In this document: positions 33,331-39,746 of the stretch, piece by piece
How positions within the stretch are numbered: position 1 is the first letter of the stretch
Layout of the letters: every line of letters begins with the position of its first letter
Assembly: GCA_017428285.1 (NCBI GenBank)
Contig: JAFRRE010000114.1
Span: 1-46,852, forward strand
DNA length: 46,852 bases
Direction of reading: 5' to 3'
Origin: Bacteroidales bacterium
GTDB taxonomy: Bacteria; Bacteroidota; Bacteroidia; Bacteroidales; F082
The notes under the pieces: model-generated
Told to the model about the DNA's origin: nothing
What the model saw: only the letters and a program-made list of their open reading frames with translations
Database searches by the model: none
Made by a program: the position numbers and the translations under genes

Positions 33331-34884
33331 TTACTTCGCCGTGAGATGCGTCACCGGAATCAGCATTTCGTTCATGGAGATGCCTCCGTGCTGGAAGGTG
33401 TTGCGGTAATAGCTCACATAATAGTTGTAGTTGTTCGGGTAGGCGAAGAAGTCGCTTTCACCAGCAAAGACATAGGTTGTGCTGAGGTTGACCTTAGGCA
33501 GGAATATCTTCTCTGGGTCTTTCACCTCGAAGACTTCCTTGGGGTTGTATTTCAGGTTCTTGCCGTACTTATAGCGCAAGTTGGTGTTGACCTCACGGTC
33601 GCCAAGGATGCGGACGGGCTTTTCAACATAGGTGGAGCCATGGTCGGTGGTGATAATCATATCGCAGCCCTTCTCCGCGATGAAACGCATCATATCAAAG
33701 AGGCTGGAATGTTCGAACCACGAGTACATCAGTGAACGGTAGGCTTCCTCGTCATCGGCCAGTTCACGGATGATTTCCATCTCAGTACGAGCGTGTGAAA
33801 GCATGTCAACGAAGTTGTAAACAATGACATTCAGCTTGTTAGGCATCAGGTTGGCCATCTGTTCGTAGAGTTTCTTGCCCGCTTGCAGGTTCAACACCTT
33901 ATTATAAGAGTACTTGATGTTCTTTCCAAAACGCTTCAGCTGCTCACCAAGCAGTTCGCCTTCATACTGGTTCTTGGTGCCTTCTTCCTCCTCATCGACC
34001 CACCATTTCGGGTAGCGGCGACGGATTTCAAGAGGCATCAGTCCAGCAAAGAGGGCATTGCGTGCATATTGTGTAGTTGTAGGCAGAATGCTGTAATAGA
34101 TATCATCGGCCTCCACGCGGAAATAGGTCTCGATGAGCGGCTGGATGGCCTTCCATTGGTCATAGCGCAGATTATCAATGACAATGAGGAAGAGTGGTTT
34201 GTCGCTGTCATCGAGGCGTGGAATCACCTTGTCGCGCACTACGGTATGCGACATGACGGGTTTCTCCGACTTACCTTGGATCCAATCGACATAGTTTCGT
34301 TCAATGTAGCGCGTAAACTGCGTGTTGGCTTCCTGTTTCTGGTCAGCGAGAATGCCTTTGATGCCTTCATCGGTCGATTTTTGCAATTCCAACTCCCAAC
34401 GTACCAAATTCTTATAGAGGTCAACCCACTCATCGAAGTTAAGGTTGTTGTTAAGATCCATGCTGATTTTGCGGAATTCCTGCTGGTAGCTCATCGTCGA
34501 CTTCTCATCGCGAAGTTTCTTGTTCTCGAGGTTGCGTTTCAGCGAAAGCAGGATTTGGTTCGGGTTAACAGGCTTGATGAGGTAATCCGCTATGTTTGAT
34601 CCAATTGCATCTTCCATGATTCGTTCCTCCTCGCTCTTGGTAATCATCACCACGGGGAGGTTAGGATATTCGCGTTTGATGACTTCGAGCGCCTCGATGC
34701 CCGAGATACCTGGCATCTGTTCATCTAGGAAAACAATGTCGAAATGACGTTGGCGCACAAGGTCGATGGCATCGGAGCCGTTGTTGGCCGTAACTACTTC
34801 ATAGCCTTTCTGTTCCAAAAACATGATATGGGGCTTCAGGAGATCAATCTCATCGTCAGCCCAAAGGATTGTGGTTTTGTCCAT
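33331..34884 (-). CDS. porX: PorX: response regulator with PglZ/alkaline-phosphatase-like effector domain
   Basis: The 517-residue protein has an N-terminal receiver domain (phospho-acceptor Asp54 in VFLDEQMPGISG, switch residue context VVMITKS, Lys in YLIKPVNP) and a C-terminal PglZ alkaline-phosphatase superfamily domain with ILPTTTQYARNALFAG, YNFVDMLSHAR and IITTDHGS as metal and nucleophile motifs. This is the PorX architecture. PorX works with the PorY kinase and an ECF sigma factor to control type IX secretion, and its effector domain has been linked to oligonucleotide hydrolysis. Other genes in the window (T9SS-domain peptidase, DUF4835) fit a T9SS-bearing cell. Confidence 0.94.
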   Translation of the reverse strand: MDKTTILWADDEIDLLKPHIMFLEQKGYEVVTANNGSDAIDLVRQRHFDIVFLDEQMPGISGIEALEVIKREYPNLPVVMITKSEEERIMEDAIGSNIADYLIKPVNPNQILLSLKRNLENKKLRDEKSTMSYQQEFRKISMDLNNNLNFDEWVDLYKNLVRWELELQKSTDEGIKGILADQKQEANTQFTRYIERNYVDWIQGKSEKPVMSHTVVRDKVIPRLDDSDKPLFLIVIDNLRYDQWKAIQPLIETYFRVEADDIYYSILPTTTQYARNALFAGLMPLEIRRRYPKWWVDEEEEGTKNQYEGELLGEQLKRFGKNIKYSYNKVLNLQAGKKLYEQMANLMPNKLNVIVYNFVDMLSHARTEMEIIRELADDEEAYRSLMYSWFEHSSLFDMMRFIAEKGCDMIITTDHGSTYVEKPVRILGDREVNTNLRYKYGKNLKYNPKEVFEVKDPEKIFLPKVNLSTTYVFAGESDFFAYPNNYNYYVSYYRNTFQHGGISMNEMLIPVTHLTAK

Positions 34885-34932
34885 AGTTTGATTATTTTAT
34901 ATGGAAAACGGAAAAACGGGGCTTTTATTTTA

Positions 34933-34952
34933 ATCCGATGAATATATCGGAT
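34933..34952. promoter_or_regulatory. Palindrome upstream of the toxin-antitoxin operon, possible operator
   Basis: ATCCGAT (34933-34939) and ATCGGAT (34946-34952) form a perfect 7-bp inverted repeat with a 6-base spacer. It lies 14 bp before the -7 candidate at 34966-34973, where a bound antitoxin would block RNA polymerase. The porX promoter must also lie in this 108-bp divergent region. Confidence 0.55.
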
Positions 34953-34965
34953 AAAAGATTTTGAT

Positions 34966-34973
34966 TATTTTTG
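34966..34973 (+). promoter_or_regulatory. Candidate -7 element for the toxin-antitoxin/HD operon
   Basis: TATTTTTG fits TAnnTTTG and lies 19 bases before the antitoxin start at 34993. The palindrome at 34933-34952 overlaps the expected -33 region. Confidence 0.55.
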
Positions 34974-34992
34974 CGGCGTAAAAGTCAATAAA

Positions 34993-35223
34993 ATGGAAAC
35001 GATAACATTAAGGTATGAGGCAGGCGGAGCTTTTGCAAATGCTTTAGCGGATTTTTTGGCTAAAAACGACGGCTATAATGTCATGGAAAAGAAAACCACA
35101 GCAAAGTGTAAACGTAAGACTAACTATGAGTTAACCCTTGAAGCCTGCAAGGAAGCCGATGAGGGAAAAGGAACGTTATTTACTGATTTTGAGGAATTCA
35201 AACGCCATATCCATGCTTTATGA
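34993..35223 (+). CDS. Probable antitoxin of a YafQ-type toxin-antitoxin pair
   Basis: A 76-residue protein whose sequence I do not recognise as a specific named family. It opens METITLRYEAGGAFANALAD, has a basic middle (TTAKCKRKTNYEL) and an acidic, helix-prone C-terminus (ACKEADEGKGTLFTDFEEF), the usual layout of type II antitoxins that cover the toxin with their C-terminal half. Its stop overlaps the toxin start by 11 bp. It follows a promoter and palindrome typical of autoregulated pairs. Identification rests mainly on size, position and the toxin beside it. Confidence 0.8.
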   Translation: METITLRYEAGGAFANALADFLAKNDGYNVMEKKTTAKCKRKTNYELTLEACKEADEGKGTLFTDFEEFKRHIHAL

Positions 35224-35494
35224 CGTAAAAACAACAGGCAAATTTGACCACGACATCAAACTTGCCAAAAAACGAGGCCTCGATGAAAACGACCTTTTTG
35301 AAGTGGTGAAGAAACTGGCCAACGATGAAAAATTACCTGCCAAAAACCACGATCACGCCTTGAAAGGCGATTTTAAAGGCAAACGAGAATGCCATATCAA
35401 TCCAGATTGGCTTCTGATTTACAAAAAGGAAAAAACCATCCAACTCATCACACTGGTCCGAACTGGAACACACGCCGACCTATACGGAGAATAA
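35213..35494 (+). CDS. YafQ-family mRNA-interferase toxin
   Basis: From ATG 35213 the protein has 93 residues and fits YafQ of the RelE/ParE superfamily: FDHDIKLAKKRGLDENDL at 11-28, then HALKGDFKGKRECHINPDWL at 48-67 and LVRTGTHADLYGE at 81-93. The residues matching E. coli YafQ catalysis are present (His48, His61, Asp65, His87), so it is probably active, cutting mRNA on the ribosome. The frame is open back to 35138, but the true start must be near 35213 because the antitoxin gene covers that region. The HD gene follows after 3 bp. Confidence 0.92.
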   Translation: MLYDVKTTGKFDHDIKLAKKRGLDENDLFEVVKKLANDEKLPAKNHDHALKGDFKGKRECHINPDWLLIYKKEKTIQLITLVRTGTHADLYGE

Positions 35495-35497
35495 GAC

Positions 35498-36730
35498 ATG
35501 GCTACCTCCCCAAACAAAAAGAAAATCTTCAACGACCCCATTTACGGCTTCGTCAGCATCCCTGATGAACTGCATTTCGACATCATCGAGCATCCTTATT
35601 TCCAACGACTTAGGCGCATCAAGCAGGTCAGCATGACCAATTTGGTGTATCCTGGTGCCAACCACACCCGTTTTGCCCACAGCCTTGGTGCCATGCATCT
35701 GATGCGACGCGCCATACAACTGTTGCGCGGCAAGGGTTATGAAATTACGGATGAGGAACTGGAAGCCGCTTCCGTTGCCATCCTGCTCCACGACAGTGGT
35801 CATGGCCCTTTCTCCCACACTTTGGAGAACAGCATTGTTCACGGCATCTCGCACGAGGAGCTCTCGTTGAAGGTGATGCAGAAGTTCAATGCCATCCATG
35901 AGAATCGTTTGGACATGGCCATCGAAATCTTTACTGGAAAGTATTACAAAGGTTTTCTTACCAAACTCATTTCCAGTCAGTTGGATGTCGACCGCATCGA
36001 CTATCTGAAGCGTGACAGTTTCTTCACCGGTGTGGCCGAGGGCAGTGTGAACGCAGAGCGTTTGTTGGAGATGATGGAAGTGGTCGACAACGACTTGGCC
36101 ATTGAAGCCAAGGGCATCTATTCCGTGGAGAGCTTCATTGTGGCACGACGTATCATGTATTGGCAAGTGTATATGCACAAGGCCGTGTTGAGTGCCGAGT
36201 ATATGCTGCGCAACATCCTGAAACGTGCCAAGATGCTCAGCCAGGAGCGCGACTTGTTTGCCACCCCTGCCTTGTCGTTCTTCCTGAAAAGCCAAAATCC
36301 TTTCGAAAGCGACGACCCCGATTTCGTGCTGGACAAGTTCTGCCAACTAGATGACTACGATGTAATGACGGCAGTAAAAGCCTGGTGCGACGATGAAGAC
36401 CGCGTCCTTTCCGAACTGTGCAGGCGACTGACGGACAGACATTTGTTCAAAATCGAGATGCGTGAAGGCGAGTTCGAACCGGACTATATCGAAGACATTC
36501 GGAACAAGATTGCCAGGCTGTATGGTTGGTCGTTGGAGGAGGCAGATTTCATGCTGTTGCAGGGCGTTTCATCCAACCACGCCTACCATCCCAAGAAGCC
36601 AGCCATTAACATTTTGTACAAGGATGGCACACTAAAAGACATCAGCGAGGCCTCCGACCAACTGAATATTTCGGTGCTCTCGCAGCCCGTGGTGAAGCAT
36701 TTCATTTGCTATCCGAAGGAATTGAAATAA
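35498..36730 (+). CDS. HD-domain phosphohydrolase (dGTPase/SAMHD1-like)
   Basis: A 410-residue HD-superfamily enzyme. NDPIYGFVSIPDE opens it, then HTRFAHSLGAMHLM at 56-69, the metal-binding ILLHDSGHGPFSH at 95-107, and LDVDRIDYLKRDSFFTG with the distal Asp. This is the SAMHD1/YpgQ-like group; members hydrolyse dNTPs or related nucleotides, but the substrate here is not known. In other Bacteroidales a similar HD gene usually stands near lpxD, as far as I recall; here it is 3 bp behind a toxin-antitoxin pair and probably co-transcribed with it. Confidence 0.88.
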   Translation: MATSPNKKKIFNDPIYGFVSIPDELHFDIIEHPYFQRLRRIKQVSMTNLVYPGANHTRFAHSLGAMHLMRRAIQLLRGKGYEITDEELEAASVAILLHDSGHGPFSHTLENSIVHGISHEELSLKVMQKFNAIHENRLDMAIEIFTGKYYKGFLTKLISSQLDVDRIDYLKRDSFFTGVAEGSVNAERLLEMMEVVDNDLAIEAKGIYSVESFIVARRIMYWQVYMHKAVLSAEYMLRNILKRAKMLSQERDLFATPALSFFLKSQNPFESDDPDFVLDKFCQLDDYDVMTAVKAWCDDEDRVLSELCRRLTDRHLFKIEMREGEFEPDYIEDIRNKIARLYGWSLEEADFMLLQGVSSNHAYHPKKPAINILYKDGTLKDISEASDQLNISVLSQPVVKHFICYPKELK

Positions 36731-36742
36731 ACTATGGCTAAA

Positions 36743-36788
36743 GGGGATTGCAAATCCCCATTTCCCCTTCTGCGGATTGCAAATCCGC
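36743..36788. repeat. Two covarying hairpins between convergent genes
   Basis: GGGGATTGCAAATCCCC (36743-36759) and GCGGATTGCAAATCCGC (36772-36788) each form a perfect 7-bp stem around the loop GCA. They differ at the second stem position, G-C in one and C-G in the other, so pairing is kept. They lie in the 73-bp gap between the HD gene and the convergent thioesterase gene and may act as a two-way terminator. Confidence 0.75.
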
Positions 36789-36803
36789 CGAAACCAAAGG
36801 AAA

Positions 36804-37262
36804 CTAGAACCTTTGGTTCATCGCTTTCGCCCGCTTCTTTGAGTCCTCCATTACCTCCAAAGCCTGCTGTTGCAAGAACCTTTCTTCTTCGGTTTCAGGC
36901 TCCAGCGTGATGCCGTGTGGGCGGGAATGGTGGTTTTCATCCAAATAGGAGAAGGTGGCGAAGCCGTCGGCAGCAATTTTTTCGGGCTCGCGGCTGCGGT
37001 ACATTTTCGTATATACCGTCAATGTACTGCGGCCCACGGAGATGACCTTGCTCTCGAAGGTAACGATGTCGCCCGCAAAAATCGGGAACTTGAAGTCGAT
37101 GCCGTGGAGCACGAGCAGGACAGTATCTTTTGTGTCAACATACTGCGCCACAGCAAAATAGGAACTCTCTAAAAAATACTCGGAGCAACGACCTGCGAAA
37201 AAGGTTTGGTGGTGATTGAGGTCGGCGAGTTTGATCAGTCTTTGGGAATAAGTGGATTTCAT
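36804..37262 (-). CDS. Hotdog-fold acyl-CoA thioesterase
   Basis: From ATG 37262 the protein is 152 residues with the 4HBT/hotdog pattern: HHQTFFAGRCSEYFLESSYF at about 17-36, GIDFKFPIFAGDIVTFESKV, then VGRSTLTVYTKMYRS and ADGFATFSYLDE. It resembles the YciA/BFIT acyl-CoA hydrolase group and would release free fatty acid from acyl-CoA in the cytoplasm. The frame extends upstream to 37319 through the repeat AACAATTCAACAA, which codes for a low-complexity Asn/Phe-rich stretch; the start at 37262 excludes it. Substrate chain length is unknown. Confidence 0.88.
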   Translation of the reverse strand: MKSTYSQRLIKLADLNHHQTFFAGRCSEYFLESSYFAVAQYVDTKDTVLLVLHGIDFKFPIFAGDIVTFESKVISVGRSTLTVYTKMYRSREPEKIAADGFATFSYLDENHHSRPHGITLEPETEEERFLQQQALEVMEDSKKRAKAMNQRF

Positions 37263-37376
37263 TATTGTTGAATTGTTGAATCGTTGATTGTTGAATTGTT
37301 GGCATTCAGCTGTCAGCAATCAGCTTTCAGCTCCGATTTAACCAAGCTGATAGCTGACTGCTGATGGCTGATAGCT
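37263..37376. repeat. Low-complexity repeat tract (AACAATTC and CAGC-TATCAGC types)
   Basis: Two kinds of imperfect tandem repeat meet here. At 37263-37301 the plus strand repeats units like ATTGTTGA. At 37303-37376 it repeats units like CAGCTGTCAGCAATCAGC, with a spacer at 37332-37346. The first lies in the thioesterase leader. The second encodes the last 20 or so residues of the MBL protein on the minus strand. Confidence 0.75.
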
Positions 37377-38134
37377 ATTTCAATTTTCATCCCATCGTAT
37401 GCGAGCATCATGCCTTCGGGCAACTCGCGGTTGACTTCAGCGGCGAGGCCCATGCTGTGGCTGCAATGCGTGAACCAGGTCCTCTTCGCTCCCACCCTTC
37501 GGGAAATTTCAATCGCCTCATCCAAAGTGAGATGCGAATAGTGTTTATTCTTTTGCAAAGCCTCAATAACCAGATATTCAACGCCTTGCAGTTTTTCAAT
37601 CGCTTCTTCGGATATCTCGCTCAAGTCGGTGACATAGGCAAAGTTACCAACACGGAAAGCATAACAAGTCAGGGTATAATGCTTCAGTTTGATGGGGATG
37701 AAATGCAAATCACCAATGTCGAAAGGTGTCTCATCAAGTCGATGGATGTCGTAGGTCGGAGCACCTGGATACGGATGCTCGTCGAAAGCGTAGGAATACT
37801 CGCGTTTGATTTCTGGCAAAGCGGTATCATCAACATAAAGCGTCATAGGCTTTTTCTGCTTGAAGATGTAAGGGCGGAGATCATCGAGGCCGCCAATATG
37901 GTCCTTATGCTCGTGCGTGATAAGCACCGCATCAAGCTTGGTGACATTTTCACGCAACATCTGCTGGCGGAAGTCAGGACCGGCATCCACGGCCACCGTC
38001 ACTTCATCGGTCTGAATCAAAATAGAAGTACGGAGACGCTTATCGCGAGGGTCTTTGGACTGGCACACGGGACAAGTGCAACCGATGACCGGGACACCTT
38101 GCGAGGTTCCGCTTCCTAAAATAGTGACAATCAT
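37313..38134 (-). CDS. PhnP-like MBL-fold metal-dependent hydrolase with repeat-encoded C-terminal tail
   Basis: From ATG 38134 the protein has 273 residues: MIVTILGSGTSQGVPVIGC, a Cys motif CTCPVC at 19-24 as in PhnP, and the metal site THEHKDHIGG at 73-82, with later His residues in THCSHSMG. PhnP is a phosphodiesterase on cyclic ribose phosphates; Bacteroidota homologues are of unknown substrate. AAGGAT precedes the ATG; the longer frame to 38233 lacks family sequence. The last ~20 residues (from about AISHQQS) are encoded by the CAGC-type repeat and extend past the usual family end. Confidence 0.88.
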   Translation of the reverse strand: MIVTILGSGTSQGVPVIGCTCPVCQSKDPRDKRLRTSILIQTDEVTVAVDAGPDFRQQMLRENVTKLDAVLITHEHKDHIGGLDDLRPYIFKQKKPMTLYVDDTALPEIKREYSYAFDEHPYPGAPTYDIHRLDETPFDIGDLHFIPIKLKHYTLTCYAFRVGNFAYVTDLSEISEEAIEKLQGVEYLVIEALQKNKHYSHLTLDEAIEISRRVGAKRTWFTHCSHSMGLAAEVNRELPEGMMLAYDGMKIEIAISHQQSAISLVKSELKADC

Positions 38135-38184
38135 ATCCTTATATTTTTTCAAGCATTCATGAATGCCTTGACAAAATTTTAGCG

Positions 38185-38192
38185 CAAAATTA
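38185..38192 (-). promoter_or_regulatory. Candidate -7 element for the MBL-fold gene
   Basis: Minus-strand TAATTTTG fits TAnnTTTG, 51 bases before the start at 38134. A second match, TATTTTTG, lies close upstream on the same strand. It is in the 111-bp divergent region shared with the DUF6913-like gene. Confidence 0.5.
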
Positions 38193-38233
38193 GCGTTTTT
38201 TGCAAAAATAAGCGTTATCTCATAGAAAAACAC

Positions 38234-38241
38234 TACATTTG
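38234..38241 (+). promoter_or_regulatory. Candidate -7 element directly before the DUF6913-like start codon
   Basis: TACATTTG fits TAnnTTTG and ends four bases before the ATG at 38246. If it is used, transcription begins at or within a few bases of the start codon, so the mRNA would be nearly leaderless. Confidence 0.45.
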
Positions 38242-38245
38242 CAGC

Positions 38246-38800
38246 ATGAATTTTTCATCCTACCTCAGAAACAGGGCCTTAAAAAAAGCCTTGGAGCAGT
38301 TCCTCGCTGAAAAACCTATGGTAAAAATGCCTAATCTTCAGCGACTTAGCTCTATTTTGATTATCTTAGACGAAGGCGACAAAAGCATCGTCAAGAACAT
38401 TGAGAGCAGTGCGAAAAGTCTGTTTGGTGCCAGCCGTTGCGGATTTGTCATTCTTTGCAACCAGATGTCAGACACTATCCTGCAAAGCGACCTCTATACC
38501 GAGATTACGCCCAAAGACTTCGGTTTCATGAGTGTGCTGAAACCTGACAAGCACGAATTCATCAAAAAGCTGCCTTTCAGCGCAATACTCATCAATATGG
38601 CGGGCAAGAATGCGGATGTCAGCGACTACCTCTGCACCCTGCCCAAGACAGACTTCAGAATTTGTTTCCACGAGAGCAAGAACCAAGCCATCTATGATTT
38701 GATCATCGAGAATCCTCGAGCCACCGACCCTGTTTCGAACATCCATGTGTTGCATAATTACTTAAAGGCTCTGTCGGGGCCAACTGCACAGAATCCATAA
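38246..38800 (+). CDS. Conserved Bacteroidales protein, DUF6913-like
   Basis: A 184-residue protein of unknown function. It has no signal peptide or membrane segment, a basic N-terminus (SYLRNRALKKALEQF), a central LIILDEGDKSIVKNIESSAK and alternating strand/helix segments such as PFSAILINMAGKNADVSDYL. I associate this pattern with DUF6913 proteins, which often lie upstream of dapA in Bacteroidales, as here (48 bp). There are no recognisable catalytic motifs. A palindromic repeat lies between its stop and dapA. Name assignment is from memory and tentative. Confidence 0.75.
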   Translation: MNFSSYLRNRALKKALEQFLAEKPMVKMPNLQRLSSILIILDEGDKSIVKNIESSAKSLFGASRCGFVILCNQMSDTILQSDLYTEITPKDFGFMSVLKPDKHEFIKKLPFSAILINMAGKNADVSDYLCTLPKTDFRICFHESKNQAIYDLIIENPRATDPVSNIHVLHNYLKALSGPTAQNP

Positions 38801-38804
38801 ATAC

Positions 38805-38830
38805 GGGCCCCTCGGCATGCTCAGGGGCCC
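38805..38830. repeat. Palindromic repeat before dapA, same family as the aroA insert
   Basis: GGGCCCCT (38805-38812) pairs perfectly with AGGGGCCC (38823-38830) around a 10-base loop containing GCATGC. Its core TCGGCATGCTCAGGG matches TCGACAGGCTCAGGG of the aroA insert at 13 of 15 positions. There is no T-run, so it is a weak terminator at best. Confidence 0.75.
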
Positions 38831-38848
38831 TTAACTCAGCATATATCT

Positions 38849-39736
38849 ATGAAATACAATCCATTTAAAGGTACGGGCATCGCCCTCATCACTCCATTTA
38901 AAGCCGACCATTCCGTCGATTTCGAGGCTTTGACAAAAATCGTCAACCATGTCATCGACAATGGCGCCGACTTCTTGGTCGTTTTAGGCACCACCTCAGA
39001 AGCCCCTACCCTTTCAGCCGAAGAAAAGAAACTGGTCATCAACACGATATTAAATGCCAACAATGGACGTTTGCCCATCTTGCTCGGCATGGGCGGCAAC
39101 AACACACAAGCCGTCATCGAAGCCATCAAAGCACAAGACTTTACCGGCATCCAAGGCATTTTGAGCGTCGTACCCTACTACAACAAACCCAACCAACGCG
39201 GCATGAAAGCCCACTTTGAGGCCATCGCCAATGCCAGTCCTGTGCCTGTCGTGGTTTACAATGTGCCAGGCCGCGTGGGCGTGAACCTACAAGCCGCCAC
39301 CTGTGTGGAATTGGCAAAACATCCCAACATCATCGCTGTGAAGGAGGCTTCCGGCAACTTGCAGCAAATCATGGAGATCCTGCGCGACAAGCCCACTGAC
39401 TTCGATGTGCTTTCGGGCGACGACGGCATCACACAGCCATTGATGGCTTTGGGCGCTCAAGGTGTGATTTCGGTGGCAGCAAATGCCTACACGAAGCCTT
39501 TCAGCCGCATGATGCGTGCCATGAAAGAAGGTCGCACCGAAGAAGCCTTACACCTTCACTATGCCATGCTCCGCATGAACCAACTCATCTTTGCCGATGG
39601 CAACCCTGCGGGCATCAAATGCTTGATGAACCACATGGGACTTTGCCAAAATGTGCTAAGGCTGCCTTTAGTTCCTGTGAACGAAAAGGTGGAAACGGAT
39701 ATTTTTGAAGAATGGAAACAATTGAAAGACAAATAA
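38849..39736 (+). CDS. dapA: 4-hydroxy-tetrahydrodipicolinate synthase
   Basis: A 295-residue class I aldolase of the lysine/diaminopimelate pathway, condensing pyruvate with aspartate semialdehyde. GTTSEAPTLS at 47-56, the proton-relay Tyr137 in VVYNVPGRVG and Schiff-base Lys165 in IAVKEASGN are in place, as is SGDDGITQPLMALGAQGVIS. Length is standard. Diaminopimelate feeds both lysine and peptidoglycan. The M14 peptidase gene follows after 10 bp. The repeat at 38805-38830 lies just upstream of its start. Confidence 0.96.
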   Translation: MKYNPFKGTGIALITPFKADHSVDFEALTKIVNHVIDNGADFLVVLGTTSEAPTLSAEEKKLVINTILNANNGRLPILLGMGGNNTQAVIEAIKAQDFTGIQGILSVVPYYNKPNQRGMKAHFEAIANASPVPVVVYNVPGRVGVNLQAATCVELAKHPNIIAVKEASGNLQQIMEILRDKPTDFDVLSGDDGITQPLMALGAQGVISVAANAYTKPFSRMMRAMKEGRTEEALHLHYAMLRMNQLIFADGNPAGIKCLMNHMGLCQNVLRLPLVPVNEKVETDIFEEWKQLKDK

Positions 39737-39746
39737 TTATCTATAA

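Noticed and set aside
33883..34599. 238-codon open frame on the plus strand
   Set aside because: Antisense shadow of porX; no recognisable domain.
35480..36346. 288-codon open frame on the minus strand
   Set aside because: It lies fully opposite the HD phosphohydrolase gene, which has clear motifs; the antisense frame shows no family pattern.
36804..37319. Longer thioesterase starting at 37319
   Set aside because: The extra residues are Asn/Phe low-complexity sequence encoded by a simple repeat, with no family match.
37364..38119. 251-codon open frame on the plus strand
   Set aside because: Antisense to the MBL-fold gene with its intact metal motif.
38805..38830. Strong hairpin read as a rho-independent terminator before dapA
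   Set aside because: No T-run follows on either strand and the core matches the repeat inserted in aroA, so repeat is the better reading.
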